From DAOSXA01 sp964526835 (GTDB lineage Bacteria; Zixibacteria; MSB-5A5; GN15; FEB-12), in the NCBI GenBank assembly GCA_964526835.1, contig CAZGMK010000008.1, positions 1 through 64,000 on the forward strand: DNA of 64,000 nucleotides. The letters are read 5' to 3'. Below the pieces are notes generated by a model, which saw only the letters and a program-made list of their open reading frames with translations, had not been told where the DNA came from and made no database searches. The translations under genes were made by a program, and so were the position numbers. Every line of letters begins with the position of its first letter. The stretch's first letter is position 1. Positions 41,186 through 50,620 of the stretch are shown piece by piece.

Positions 41186-41950
41186 ATGGATATTGCGACA
41201 ATAATAGGACTACTCACGTCAGTCGGAGCCATTGGGTTGGCCTTCAGCATGGAAGGCGGAAACCTGGATGCCGTTTTTCTTACCGCCCCGATTCTTATCG
41301 TCCTGGGCGGTACCCTGGGCGCCACGACCGTGACCACTTCCATCGATACTGTGACCAGGGTGCCGATGTTCTTGAAGGTGGCTCTCGTCAGGCGGGTCTA
41401 TCCGCTCGAGCCGACCATCCAGCGGGTGGTTCGCCTGGCCGAGAAGGCTCGCCGAGAGGGGATTCTCGGTCTTGAGGCTGAGCTCAAGAACATCGGCCAC
41501 CCGTTCTTCCGCAAGGCCCTGCAACTGGTCATAGACGGTACGGAGGTTACGGTCCTCAGGGAGGTTCTCGAGACCGATATCGCCTACCTGGAGGACCGCC
41601 ATCGTCGAGGCATCGAGTTCTTCCAGAAGGCCGGAGGTTTCGCCCCCACTATGGGCATTCTCGGTACTGTCCTGGGACTCGTGCACACCCTGGCCAACAC
41701 GGACGACGCCGCCCGCATGGCCTCGGCGATCGCCTCAGCCTTCATTGCCACACTGTGGGGCGTCGGGATCGCCAACCTGTTCTTCCTGCCGATTTCCGAT
41801 AAGCTGCGCCGTCGCCACCAGGAGGAGGTCGCCTTCCAGGAACTCATCATGGAGGGTGTAATAGCGCTGCAGTCGGGTGACACGCCGCGAAACATACGTA
41901 CCAGGCTCCTGTCGTTCGTGCCCGCCCGCCAGCGCACGGGTGACCTGTGA
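41186..41950 (+). CDS. motA: Flagellar motor stator protein MotA
   Basis: 254 residues, four membrane helices (about 3-22, 33-52, 150-170, 182-202). The last pair carries the conserved GGFAPTMGILGTVLGLVHTL. The cytosolic loop is charged (RLAEKARREG). With MotB it forms the ion channel that turns the rotor. motB starts in its stop codon. The 184 bases upstream hold no clear promoter. Confidence 0.95.
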   Translation: MDIATIIGLLTSVGAIGLAFSMEGGNLDAVFLTAPILIVLGGTLGATTVTTSIDTVTRVPMFLKVALVRRVYPLEPTIQRVVRLAEKARREGILGLEAELKNIGHPFFRKALQLVIDGTEVTVLREVLETDIAYLEDRHRRGIEFFQKAGGFAPTMGILGTVLGLVHTLANTDDAARMASAIASAFIATLWGVGIANLFFLPISDKLRRRHQEEVAFQELIMEGVIALQSGDTPRNIRTRLLSFVPARQRTGDL

Positions 41951-42753
41951 TGAAGCACCGCCGCAAACGAAGAAATGGCGAGGACGAGAATGTCGACCGC
42001 TGGCTGCTGACCTACGCGGACATGATTACCCTGCTGCTGGCGTTCTTCATTGTCATGTACTCGATTTCCCAGCTCGACGCCAAGAAGTTCGGTAAGATGG
42101 CCGAGGCTCTTAATGGCGTACTACGCGGCGGACCATCGATATTCGACAAGTACATAGAACCCCAGGCCAGCCAGGGACACGGCCTGTTGAAATTCGGTAA
42201 CCTCCGAATGATTCAGAAGCTGGTCGAGGAAAAATTCGAGAAGCTGGGGCGATCCGAAGAAGTGATCACCGAGATCACCGAGCGAGGTCTGGTCGTTCAC
42301 ATTGTCGAATCAGCCCTCTTTCCGACCGGGAGCGCCGAATTGCAGCCCAGGTCGATGGAAGTGCTCGACCTGATTGCACGCCGAATAGTCGGCATTCCAA
42401 ACCACATCAGGATCGAGGGACACACCGATGACCGCCCCATCCAAACGGCGCGGTACCCCTCCAACTGGGAGCTTTCGTCGGCTCGCGCAACTGAGGTCGT
42501 CCGCTACTTCGTCGACAATCACGGCGTTGAGCCGGATCGTATTTCAGCGCTGGGCTATGGCAGTTACCGGCCGGTCAAGCCCAATAACTCAATCGAGAAC
42601 CGGGCGAGGAATCGCCGCGTGGACGTTGTCATACTGACCATGGAACTCTCGCTCAAAGAGCCCAGCTCGCAGTTTTACACCTTCGCCGAAGAAGAACCGG
42701 AATTACCTCCATCCGAGGAAAACTTTTCCGTAATGTCACCCGACAGCATCTAG
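41950..42753 (+). CDS. motB: Flagellar motor stator protein MotB
   Basis: 267 residues from ATG 41950, overlapping the motA stop (TGATG). Basic N-terminus, one membrane helix with the ion-carrying D24 in LTYADMITLLLAFF, a plug/linker, and an OmpA-like peptidoglycan-binding domain (about 115-235) with RIEGHTDDRPI and RARNRRVDV. A 35-residue acidic tail follows. The helix does not by itself settle proton versus sodium use. Confidence 0.95.
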   Translation: MKHRRKRRNGEDENVDRWLLTYADMITLLLAFFIVMYSISQLDAKKFGKMAEALNGVLRGGPSIFDKYIEPQASQGHGLLKFGNLRMIQKLVEEKFEKLGRSEEVITEITERGLVVHIVESALFPTGSAELQPRSMEVLDLIARRIVGIPNHIRIEGHTDDRPIQTARYPSNWELSSARATEVVRYFVDNHGVEPDRISALGYGSYRPVKPNNSIENRARNRRVDVVILTMELSLKEPSSQFYTFAEEEPELPPSEENFSVMSPDSI

Positions 42754-42819
42754 TTATCACGCCCCCCGCATAGTCTAAGTGCTTATTGTTCCTAATGATG
42801 CGACACCGTCGCTGGGTTT

Positions 42820-42835
42820 TGGCATGGCCCTTGCA
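42820..42835 (+). promoter_or_regulatory. Sigma-54 promoter of the flgB operon
   Basis: TGGCATG-GCCC-TTGCA: GG at 42821-42822 and GC at 42833-42834, 12 bases apart, both boxes near consensus. Predicted transcription start near 42846, 25 bases before the flgB ATG. An NtrC-type activator gene lies three genes upstream. Confidence 0.8.
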
Positions 42836-42870
42836 ATAGCCTTTGGCGAGGTAATGGATTGAAGTAAGTT

Positions 42871-43287
42871 ATGGATAATAAGATAGCACAGTTCATGTTC
42901 GAGAAGACCGGTGTCAACAAGTTCAGCAAGTACCTGGATGTATCGTCGTTCAGGCACAAGCTGATAGCCGGGAACCTGTCCAACGTCTCGACTCCGGGCT
43001 ATCGTAGTCGCGACATCGATTTTCAGGCCGAGTTCAGTCGCGCCGTGGGCCAACCATCGGGTCTGATCGGGACTACTACCCATCCGAATCACATTCCGAT
43101 CGGTGAGCATGCAGCCAAGGACCCCGATGTGGAAGAAGCCGAGCTTGTCGAGAGCGAATTGAACGCTGTCGATCCGGATCGTGAGGTCTCCAACTTGGCC
43201 CAGAATGAGTTGATCTACACTGTCGGGGCCAGGCTGCTGAAACGGAAATTCGACGGCCTGCGAAAAGCGATCACCAACGGACAATAG
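42871..43287 (+). CDS. flgB: Flagellar basal-body rod protein FlgB
   Basis: 138 residues, usual length. Proximal rod subunit with the rod motif LIAGNLSNVSTPGYRSRDIDF near the N-terminus and a C-terminal helix LLKRKFDGLRKAI. First gene of flgB-flgC-(111 aa)-fliE-fliF-fliG-fliH-fliI-fliJ behind a sigma-54 promoter. Confidence 0.95.
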   Translation: MDNKIAQFMFEKTGVNKFSKYLDVSSFRHKLIAGNLSNVSTPGYRSRDIDFQAEFSRAVGQPSGLIGTTTHPNHIPIGEHAAKDPDVEEAELVESELNAVDPDREVSNLAQNELIYTVGARLLKRKFDGLRKAITNGQ

Positions 43288-43299
43288 GATTGAATTGAT

Positions 43300-43794
43300 A
43301 TGACCCGAATACTCAACGCCATTCAGACCTCGTCTCAGGGGTTGTCGGTCCAGCGCCGCAGGATGAACACCGTGGCGGAAAATATAGCCAACGCCGAGAC
43401 CACGAGAACCGAGGATGGCGGGCCATACCGCCGCAAGCGGCTGGTAGTCGAGCAGAGCGAGGTCAAGGGTACATTCGATTCGATGCTTTCGAAGGCAGGT
43501 ATTCAACTCCGGCGCACCAATCCCTCTCACGTGCCATCTTACACCCACCCGAGTACTCGGAAGGTGGCCCTGCCGACCGTCGAAGCCGAGCAGGTTGTCG
43601 ATCCGAAGGCCGACTACAGGCTGGTCCACGAACCCACTCATCCCGATGCGGATGAGGACGGTTACGTCCGCCTCCCGGATATAGATATTGTGACCGAGAT
43701 GGTCGACATGATGGCCGCCAGCAGGGCTTACGAGGCCAACACTGTGGCGATATCGTCGGCCAAGAAGATGGCCAAGGATGCATTGGACATATAA
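43300..43794 (+). CDS. flgC: Flagellar basal-body rod protein FlgC
   Basis: 164 residues, somewhat longer than the usual 134-150. N-terminal VAENIANAETTRTEDGGPYRR and the C-terminal family block VTEMVDMMAASRAYEANTVAI are clear. Proximal rod subunit. Confidence 0.95.
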   Translation: MTRILNAIQTSSQGLSVQRRRMNTVAENIANAETTRTEDGGPYRRKRLVVEQSEVKGTFDSMLSKAGIQLRRTNPSHVPSYTHPSTRKVALPTVEAEQVVDPKADYRLVHEPTHPDADEDGYVRLPDIDIVTEMVDMMAASRAYEANTVAISSAKKMAKDALDI

Positions 43795-43812
43795 CGAAGT
43801 AGGGTTCCAATT

Positions 43813-44148
43813 ATGAAAGTCAACCCCATCGGCGTTCAGTCGTACCAGGAGTTGGTCAAGCGTGACCAGGCTCCGGCTCAGAAGCCCCTCCAGGAGGGCG
43901 AATCCGGGCGATCCACGATCAAACCGCTGAATATCAAGCCGCAGGATGAAGCTCAGCGGTCACGCCTGGTGGTCAAGGCGCCGCGTGCTTCGTATGCAGA
44001 CAACCTCAGTGAGGCCGAACAGCGGGCGCTTGATCTTCTCTTCAGCCGGTTTCGTGATACCGGTCGCTTCGGCCCCGGCTACAAGGTCGGTGATGCCGCC
44101 GGAGGCGATGAATCACCTGTCGGCAATTTCGTTGATGTGAAAGCGTAG
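43813..44148 (+). CDS. Unrecognised small protein between flgC and fliE
   Basis: 111 residues with no signal peptide or membrane helix. The first 60 residues are polar and probably disordered. Residues 63-90 form an amphipathic helix LSEAEQRALDLLFSRFRD followed by a Gly-rich turn, and the end is NFVDVKA. Fixed in the rod/export operon by short spacing on both sides (18 and 8 bases). It is not FliE, which is the next gene. An assembly factor or FlgM-like role is possible but not shown. Confidence 0.7.
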   Translation: MKVNPIGVQSYQELVKRDQAPAQKPLQEGESGRSTIKPLNIKPQDEAQRSRLVVKAPRASYADNLSEAEQRALDLLFSRFRDTGRFGPGYKVGDAAGGDESPVGNFVDVKA

Positions 44149-44156
44149 AGCTGACC

Positions 44157-44471
44157 ATGAGCGGTGATATTGTTAAGATCAATCGAGTTCTTCCTGGCCT
44201 GCTGGATGGGGTTGGGGGCGTCAAGCCGGCTGCGCCGGCCAAAACCGACGGCCCCGGCTTCGCCGAGCAGCTGGGAAAACTGCTCGATGCAGCCAACGAG
44301 GCGCAACTGGAAGCCGGCGAGATTCAGGAGGCCTTCGTCAACGGTGAGCCGGTCGAGTTGCACCAGGTCATGATAAAGGCCGAGCAGGCCGGATTGACCA
44401 TGGACCTCCTGATGGAGGTAAGAAACAAGCTCGTAACCGCCTACAAGGACATGGTGACCATGCCGATGTAG
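44157..44471 (+). CDS. fliE: Flagellar hook-basal body complex protein FliE
   Basis: 104 residues. The conserved C-terminal half is clear: FAEQLGKLLDAANEAQLEA, then VELHQVMIKAEQAGLTMDLL and EVRNKLVTAYKDM. It links the MS ring to the rod. ATG 44157 lies eight bases after the previous stop. Confidence 0.94.
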   Translation: MSGDIVKINRVLPGLLDGVGGVKPAAPAKTDGPGFAEQLGKLLDAANEAQLEAGEIQEAFVNGEPVELHQVMIKAEQAGLTMDLLMEVRNKLVTAYKDMVTMPM

Positions 44472-44539
44472 GCTTTTGGGGCCTAGTGCCCGGCGTCGCC
44501 ACGGATCGGTGACGCGCAAATGCGAAATAGGATTTTCGG

Positions 44540-46102
44540 ATGGAAGGGCTCAAAGAGTTTTTTAAGGGCTTCGCCCAGTTCATCGGTCGCATGACCCCCA
44601 GCCAGGTTATGATGCTGCTGGGAGTGACCGCCGGCACCCTGGTGGGAATCATTCTCCTTGTGGGTTGGCTTGGTGATACTACCTATGCCCGCCTGTATAC
44701 CAATCTCGATGAAAGAGAGGCAGGCGAGGTTATCACCTGGCTGCAGGAGAACAAGATTGACTATCAGCTCCTGGACGGTGGCCGCAGTATCGAGGTGCCG
44801 TCCGACAAGGTGTATTCCACCAGGATAGCGCTGGCTACCCAGGGCCTGCCCAATTCGGGCCAGGTCGGGTACTCGATCTTCGACCAGAGCAATCTCGGCA
44901 TGACCGATTTTCTCCAGAACCTGAATTTCCGCAGGGCGCTGGAAGGCGAGATCACGCGGACGATCATGCAGCTCGACGAAGTCGACGCCGCCCGGGTGCA
45001 TATCGTCATGCCCAAGGACCGATTGTTCAAGGAAGACCAGCAGAAGGCCACTGCCTCGGTAGTGCTGAAGCTGAGGGGCAGCGACAAGTTGAACCGTCGA
45101 CAGCTGGCCGGAGTGACTCACCTGGTGGCTGCCTCGGTTGAGGGGCTCGAACCCGACAATATTACCATCGTCGATTACGGCGGCAACCTGCTCAGTTCGG
45201 CCCAACAGGCCGGTCCTACTATCGGCCTGAGCAACTCCCAGCTCGAAGTCACCCAGCGTGTCGAGCAGCACCTGCAGAGCAAGGCCCAGACCATGCTCGA
45301 AGAAGTCATGGGAGCAGGTAAGTCGGTCGTGCGGGTTACGGCCAAGCTGGACTTCCAGCAACTCGAACGAACATCTGAAGTCTTCGATCCGAACGCGCCG
45401 TCGATACGGTCCGAGGAGCGCGTCAAGGAGTCGACGAAGGAAGCGGACAAAGCCGCCGAGACGGCCGAGAGCGAGTCCGAGAATCAGTATGAAACTACGC
45501 GCACCAACTACGAGCTAAACAAGACTGTAGAACATGTCATTGACGCGGTCGGCACGATCGATCGACTTACCGTCGCCGTCATGGTTGACGGCGTATATGA
45601 GAAGGTCACGGCTGAGGACGGGACTATTACGGAGGTGTATAAGCCTCGGTCGACGGAGGAACTGGACCGCCTCGAGTCAATTGTGCGCAACGCGGTCGGC
45701 TTCGATACCGAGCGGAACGATCAGATAGAGATGGTCAATATTGCCTTCGATCGGCGCAATCTCGACGAGGATCGGCAGGCTCTGGACGCCATGTATCTGC
45801 GCGACTTCTACATGGATATCGCGACCAAGGTTGGCTGGGTGTTGCTGATCCTGATCGCCGTGCTGTACTTGCGCAAAAAGGCTCGCAAACTGTTCGCGGC
45901 GCTGGCTCAGATACTACCTCAGCCCAGGCCGGCGCGCCCCCAACCGACCGCTGGACAGCCGGCCGATGAGGAGGAAGAGGAGGATGTAAAACCGCTCAGG
46001 CCCGAGCGCCGCAAACCTAAGCTGGTCGAACGGATGCAGGAGACGGCGCGAGAACAACCTGAGGAAATCGCCAAGGTCATCAAGACTCTGATGGTCGACT
46101 GA
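44540..46102 (+). CDS. fliF: Flagellar M-ring protein FliF
   Basis: 520 residues. Membrane helices at about 27-47 and 425-443 bracket the periplasmic ring-building motifs, including NFRRALEGEITRTI, DAARVHIVMPKD and VTHLVAASVEGL. The cytosolic C-terminus (about 445-520) is proline- and acid-rich and ends in a FliG-binding helix AKVIKTLMVD. Full length. Confidence 0.97.
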   Translation: MEGLKEFFKGFAQFIGRMTPSQVMMLLGVTAGTLVGIILLVGWLGDTTYARLYTNLDEREAGEVITWLQENKIDYQLLDGGRSIEVPSDKVYSTRIALATQGLPNSGQVGYSIFDQSNLGMTDFLQNLNFRRALEGEITRTIMQLDEVDAARVHIVMPKDRLFKEDQQKATASVVLKLRGSDKLNRRQLAGVTHLVAASVEGLEPDNITIVDYGGNLLSSAQQAGPTIGLSNSQLEVTQRVEQHLQSKAQTMLEEVMGAGKSVVRVTAKLDFQQLERTSEVFDPNAPSIRSEERVKESTKEADKAAETAESESENQYETTRTNYELNKTVEHVIDAVGTIDRLTVAVMVDGVYEKVTAEDGTITEVYKPRSTEELDRLESIVRNAVGFDTERNDQIEMVNIAFDRRNLDEDRQALDAMYLRDFYMDIATKVGWVLLILIAVLYLRKKARKLFAALAQILPQPRPARPQPTAGQPADEEEEEDVKPLRPERRKPKLVERMQETAREQPEEIAKVIKTLMVD

Positions 46103-46111
46103 GGATAGCTC

Positions 46112-47119
46112 ATGAATTACGATGACCTGAAACCAATGCAGAAGGCCGCCATCGCCCTGATCGCCTTCGGCCCCGAGGTGTCGGCCCACGTGCTCAAGGG
46201 GATGTCGGAACAGGATCTCGAGGCGATAACCGTCGAAATCGCCAACCTTCGCGATGTGCCTCCCGAGATCGAAGAAAAGATTGTCGACGAATGCCATCAG
46301 ATCTTCATGGCCCGCGAATACATTTCTCAGGGTGGTGTTGATTTCGCACGTTCATTGCTGGAGCGGGCTGTCGGCGGATCCCGGGCCAACGAAATCCTCA
46401 AACGCCTGGAATCATCGATCAAGCACACCGGCTTTTCGATGATCAAGGATATTGATCCGAAGCAACTGGTCGGATTTCTCCAGAACGAGCACCCCCAGAC
46501 CATCTCGCTTATCCTTACTCAGCTCTCGGCGCAACACTCTGCGGCGGTGCTGGCCGAGCTCTCTCCCGAACTCCAGGCCGAGGTTTCCCTTCGCATAGCA
46601 ACGATGGAAAAAATCGCTCCGGAGATCCTGCACGAGATCGAGGGGACGCTTCAGGGGCACTTCGAAGGCACTGGCGGCGAGATGTCTGTATCCGGCGGCG
46701 CCAAGGCGATCGCGGAAATACTCAATCTCATCGATACATCGGCCGAGAAGAACATTCTTCAGAGTCTCGAAGCCGAGGACCCGGACCTGGCCGGTGAGAT
46801 CAAGAACATGATGTTCGTGTTCGACGACCTGATCCTGCTTGACGATCGTTCGGTCCAGCGGCTGCTCAAGGAAGTGGAGACCAAGGACCTGTCGTTGGCT
46901 CTCAAAGCGGCCAGCGACACGGTCAAGACGAAGATTTTCAGCAACGTCTCCGAACGCGTGAAAGTCATGATCGAGGAGGAAATGGAGTTCATGGGCCCGA
47001 CAAGGCTATCCGATGTCGAGGCGGCCCAGAGTCGAATCGTGGAGGCCGTACGTCGTCTGGAGGAAGAAGGCCAGATTATCATCTCCGGCCGCGGCGGCAA
47101 GGAGGATGTCATTGTCTAA
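46112..47119 (+). CDS. fliG: Flagellar motor switch protein FliG
   Basis: 335 residues: FliF-binding N-domain, middle domain with IKDIDPKQLVGFLQNEHPQTI, and the torque C-domain with FDDLILLDDRSVQRLLKEV, whose charged residues face the MotA loop. Its 3' end overlaps fliH by 14 bases. Confidence 0.97.
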   Translation: MNYDDLKPMQKAAIALIAFGPEVSAHVLKGMSEQDLEAITVEIANLRDVPPEIEEKIVDECHQIFMAREYISQGGVDFARSLLERAVGGSRANEILKRLESSIKHTGFSMIKDIDPKQLVGFLQNEHPQTISLILTQLSAQHSAAVLAELSPELQAEVSLRIATMEKIAPEILHEIEGTLQGHFEGTGGEMSVSGGAKAIAEILNLIDTSAEKNILQSLEAEDPDLAGEIKNMMFVFDDLILLDDRSVQRLLKEVETKDLSLALKAASDTVKTKIFSNVSERVKVMIEEEMEFMGPTRLSDVEAAQSRIVEAVRRLEEEGQIIISGRGGKEDVIV

Positions 47120-47825
47120 GATCCTCCGGCAGGTACGCAACGCCCCGGCGGTTCCGATCGGGAGCCGTGATATCGACGCGGAAGTACAGCAACACGCGGA
47201 GGAGAAGCTCCGGCGGTTGCTGCCGATGGTGGATGTCCTCACCGACTCTCGGGGTGCAAGGCTTATACCGGTGACGGAGATCACCAAGATAGAGAAGGCC
47301 TTTCTCGACGAGATCGCCGCTTCCTCCAAACTCGGCCGCGAACAAGGAATCAAGGAGGGGCATGCCCGGGGTCTGCAGGAAGGCCTCGCCAAATCGCGCG
47401 AAGTGATGAACCAGATGCAGAAGGCAATCGGGGATGTTGTGGGTCAGAGACAGTCGCTGCTTGACGAAGCGAAAGAGCATGTCCTTGACCTGATCCTGAA
47501 GATCAGCCACAAGGTCACCTTCAATGCGGTCGAGGTCGATCCCGAAGTAACGGCGAAGATCATCCGGGGGGTTATCGACACGTTGATCGATCGGTCCCGT
47601 CTTAAGATAAAGGTGCATCCCGATCACCTGCCGATCATCGAACAGAACATCAATCAGTTTCTCGAAGGATCGACTTCCATCAAAGAAATTGCGATCCAGG
47701 CCGATCCGCGGGTGGGCTACGGCGGCTGCTTCATCGAGACTCCGTCCGGGGATATCGATGCCAGGCTTGAGTCGCAGTTCGAGATCATTGCTTCGCAGTT
47801 GCGGACCGTGGAGGATGGCGAATGA
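47106..47825 (+). CDS. fliH: Flagellar export apparatus protein FliH
   Basis: 239 residues from ATG 47106, with AAGGAGG just upstream inside fliG. N-terminal part variable, then the glycine-patterned helix GREQGIKEGHARGLQEGLAKS (GxxxG-like), typical for FliH, and a C-terminal domain with LKIKVHPDHLPII. It is the stator of the FliI ATPase. Confidence 0.92.
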   Translation: MSLSKILRQVRNAPAVPIGSRDIDAEVQQHAEEKLRRLLPMVDVLTDSRGARLIPVTEITKIEKAFLDEIAASSKLGREQGIKEGHARGLQEGLAKSREVMNQMQKAIGDVVGQRQSLLDEAKEHVLDLILKISHKVTFNAVEVDPEVTAKIIRGVIDTLIDRSRLKIKVHPDHLPIIEQNINQFLEGSTSIKEIAIQADPRVGYGGCFIETPSGDIDARLESQFEIIASQLRTVEDGE

Positions 47826-49216
47826 CCTGGCTGCCATACGATATCTGGGCCGAACGTATTGACACAGCCCGGACCATCAAGCACTACGGCAAGGTGACTC
47901 GCGTGGTGGGCCTTGTGATCGAATCGGCCGGTCCGGCGGTGTCGATTGGACGACTTTGCCAGATCGAGAATTATGACAACGGCGCCCGTATCCTGGCCGA
48001 GGTCGTCGGCTTTCGCGATGATCGGATCCTGCTTATGCCACTGGGCTCGATAACCGGAATCACTCCCGGCGCCATCGTCACCTCGACTTTCGAACAGCTC
48101 CGCATCCCGGTCGGACCGCAGCTCATCGGCAGGGTGGTCGGCGGCCTGGGTGAACCCATAGACGACAAGGGGCCGATTGCCTCCAGCGTCAACCGTTGGA
48201 TCAATGCCCAGCCGATTCCGGCTCTCCGGCGCCGACGCATCGCCGAGCCGATCCGCACCGGCATCAGGGTCATTGACACGATGGCGACGGTAGGCAAAGG
48301 CCAGCGCATGGGGATATTCTCCGGCTCGGGAGTTGGCAAATCCGTGACTCTCGGCATGATCGCGCGGGGCTCTTCGGCCGACGTGAACGTGGTGGCGCTG
48401 GTGGGGGAGCGTGGTCGCGAGGTACGCGAATTCATCGAACGCGACCTGGGCCCCGAGGGCATGCGTAATTCCGTGGTTGTCGCCGTCACTTCCGATCAGC
48501 CGGCCCTTATCCGGGTCAAAGGAGCCCTGGTCGCAACTACCATCGCCGAGTACTTTCGGGATCAGGGGAAAGACGTAATGTTGATGATGGACTCCCTGAC
48601 CCGCATCGCCATGGCCCAGCGCGAAATCGGCATCGCGGTCGGTGAACCGCCCACCACCAAGGGGTACACGCCCTCGGTGTTCGCCCTCCTGCCGCAACTG
48701 CTGGAGCGGGCCGGGCAGTCTGATCGAGGCTCCATCACCGGCCTGTACACAGTGCTTGTCGAAGGGGACGACTTCAACGAACCGGTTTCCGATGCTGTAC
48801 GTTCGATTCTCGATGGACACGTAGCGCTCTCGCGCCGTCTGGCCGCCCGCAACCAGTACCCGGCGGTGGATGTGCTCGACTCAATTTCCCGCCTGATGAA
48901 AGACATCGTCACCGGCGAGGAAATCGAACTGGCCGGTCGCGTCAAGCGGCTGCTGTCGATACACAGGGAGAACGAAGATGTGATCAACATCGGTGCGTAC
49001 AATCGCGGTTCCAATCCGGCCATCGACATGGCCATCGAAAAACTCGAGCCACTCATGGAGTTCTTCCGGCAGGGGATTGACGAGCGGGCCGATCATGGGG
49101 AATCGATAAGACGTCTCGCGGAAATACTCGGCGGGACCCAGACCGCAGACGACCAGAGTCAGGATGCGCAAAATGAAGAAGTTTCGATATCGGCTGCAGG
49201 CCCTGCTCAAGGTTAA
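47822..49216 (+). CDS. fliI: Flagellum-specific ATPase FliI
   Basis: 464 residues. F1-beta-like ATPase that drives flagellar type III export. Walker A FSGSGVGKSVTLG (about 160-172), Walker B DVMLMMDSLTR and the catalytic Glu in VALVGERGREV. Starts in the fliH stop (ATGA) and overlaps fliJ by about 44 bases. Confidence 0.98.
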   Translation: MTWLPYDIWAERIDTARTIKHYGKVTRVVGLVIESAGPAVSIGRLCQIENYDNGARILAEVVGFRDDRILLMPLGSITGITPGAIVTSTFEQLRIPVGPQLIGRVVGGLGEPIDDKGPIASSVNRWINAQPIPALRRRRIAEPIRTGIRVIDTMATVGKGQRMGIFSGSGVGKSVTLGMIARGSSADVNVVALVGERGREVREFIERDLGPEGMRNSVVVAVTSDQPALIRVKGALVATTIAEYFRDQGKDVMLMMDSLTRIAMAQREIGIAVGEPPTTKGYTPSVFALLPQLLERAGQSDRGSITGLYTVLVEGDDFNEPVSDAVRSILDGHVALSRRLAARNQYPAVDVLDSISRLMKDIVTGEEIELAGRVKRLLSIHRENEDVINIGAYNRGSNPAIDMAIEKLEPLMEFFRQGIDERADHGESIRRLAEILGGTQTADDQSQDAQNEEVSISAAGPAQG

Positions 49217-49628
49217 GGAGCACATTGAACGCGAGCGGCAGAAGGAACATGGTGTGGCCGTGGCCAAGGTGATGCGGCAGAAGCGCGAGCTGGCGGAAGT
49301 TGAGAATCAAAAGGACACCACCATTGAGGACCAGCGCGAACGTCTCGGGCAGCGCTTCACAGTCGCCGATATGCTGGTCTATTCTCGCTATATTCAGAAG
49401 CTGCGACGTGACAGAGTAGTGGGGGAGAACCTGCTGGAAGGGCTCAACAAGGACGCCGAACAGAAGCGCGACAAGCTCGTCGCCGCATCGCGAGAGAAGC
49501 GGAAACACGAGAAACTGCGCGACCGTCAGAGAGAACGTCATACAAAGCAGGCCGAGGACATGATGACGAAGGACAACGACGAGACAGCCCTCAACGTCTA
49601 TCGGCGTAAGGAGACGGATGTATCCTGA
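49173..49628 (+). CDS. fliJ: Flagellar export protein FliJ
   Basis: 151 residues from ATG 49173, giving the family start MKKFRYRLQALLKVKEH; ATG 49164 is three codons longer. Almost all coiled coil, rich in Lys/Glu/Arg. Acts as the central stalk of the FliI ring. Last gene of this operon; fliK, flgD and flgE, which often come next, are missing. Confidence 0.9.
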   Translation: MKKFRYRLQALLKVKEHIERERQKEHGVAVAKVMRQKRELAEVENQKDTTIEDQRERLGQRFTVADMLVYSRYIQKLRRDRVVGENLLEGLNKDAEQKRDKLVAASREKRKHEKLRDRQRERHTKQAEDMMTKDNDETALNVYRRKETDVS

Positions 49629-49643
49629 CCTCGTCTGATGTCC

Positions 49644-49692
49644 CGCCGAGAAAACTGCCCGCCGGTTGTCAGGGGGCGGTAGTCCTCTCGGT
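49644..49692 (+). terminator. Possible terminator of the flgB-fliJ operon
   Basis: An outer stem CCGAGA/TCTCGG (about 49648-49653 with 49686-49691) encloses an inner CTGCCC/GGGCGG-like pairing. No T-run follows, so termination is uncertain. The rest of 49693-49861 shows nothing definite. Confidence 0.35.
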
Positions 49693-49861
49693 GTCAGAAT
49701 CTGCCCACAAAAGGCTCTATATGCATGCTCGTCATCGCGCCATCGCGGGAACCCGCTGCAGGCGATGAGGAATAGTTCTCATTGAACTTGAACGGATTGG
49801 ACTGCGAGGCCTACCTGCGGCGAACCTCGCAGTGACATCATCAGAAAATCTCCATGACGAA

Positions 49862-50620
49862 TTAGAAGCAGGGAGCAGGAGGGTCGCCGCCCTGGAACAT
49901 GTACGCAACCAGGGCAACCAGATCGGATATGTCGATTTCACCCTCGCCGTCGATATTGGCTTCTTCGGGACAGGGCGGAGCAGCGCCGCCACCGAACATG
50001 TAGTCGACCAGCGCTACCAGGTCCGAGATATCGACGTTGTCGTCGACGCTGCCGTCGACATTACCGCGGTCGCCGATGCAGCAGCCGCTCTCCTCCATAC
50101 TGAGGGTTCCCGAGACAAACTGCGGGATGAACACTTCGGCTGACCCGGTGGAGAAGGACGTGCGATGTTCAACCTGGTCCTGGACTACCGTTATCGTGTC
50201 GAATGTGACTACCTGGGGATCCAGCGATGTAGGCCACCCGACATGGAGGACGCCGAGCAATCCGGCGCCAGCCGGAATCAGGTCCTCCCAGGCGATTGCG
50301 TAGATCGATACAGCCGTCGCTGAAGCCGACCATCCAATCATCGACAACGACCCGACTCGCCCGCCGGCAAAGGAGAACGAATCGACGTGAACATCGGGTG
50401 AGTCCCACGTCAGGGTTACTTCGAGTCCGCCCAACTCCTCATCGTTAACAAAATGGATTGGGATGGCGGCCTGGCCGGAGCCCACCGAGGCCGTCAGGTC
50501 GTCTACGATTACGGTGTCGGGGATTCCCGGATCATCGATCATCTGGGCCTGGGCTGTCGCCCCGGCCATGAGGATCAGCGACATACAAATAGCCAGCGCA
50601 ATTCTGCTACACATAGACAT
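49862..50620 (-). CDS. Secreted cohesin-like protein with dockerin-type calcium repeats
   Basis: 252 residues from ATG 50620 (AGGAAT upstream); ATG 50638 is possible. Signal peptide (AICMSLILMAGATAQA). A beta-rich domain (about 35-170) with GLEVTLTWDSPDV and TFDTITV resembles cohesin-type or Big folds. The C-terminus has two dockerin-like calcium loops, GNVDGSVDDNVDISDLVALV and ANIDGEGEIDISDLVALV, each followed by YMF. Such modules mediate surface assembly or mark secreted proteins in several FCB lineages. It is the only minus-strand gene inside the flagellar region, and a motility role is not evident. Confidence 0.88.
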   Translation of the reverse strand: MSMCSRIALAICMSLILMAGATAQAQMIDDPGIPDTVIVDDLTASVGSGQAAIPIHFVNDEELGGLEVTLTWDSPDVHVDSFSFAGGRVGSLSMIGWSASATAVSIYAIAWEDLIPAGAGLLGVLHVGWPTSLDPQVVTFDTITVVQDQVEHRTSFSTGSAEVFIPQFVSGTLSMEESGCCIGDRGNVDGSVDDNVDISDLVALVDYMFGGGAAPPCPEEANIDGEGEIDISDLVALVAYMFQGGDPPAPCF

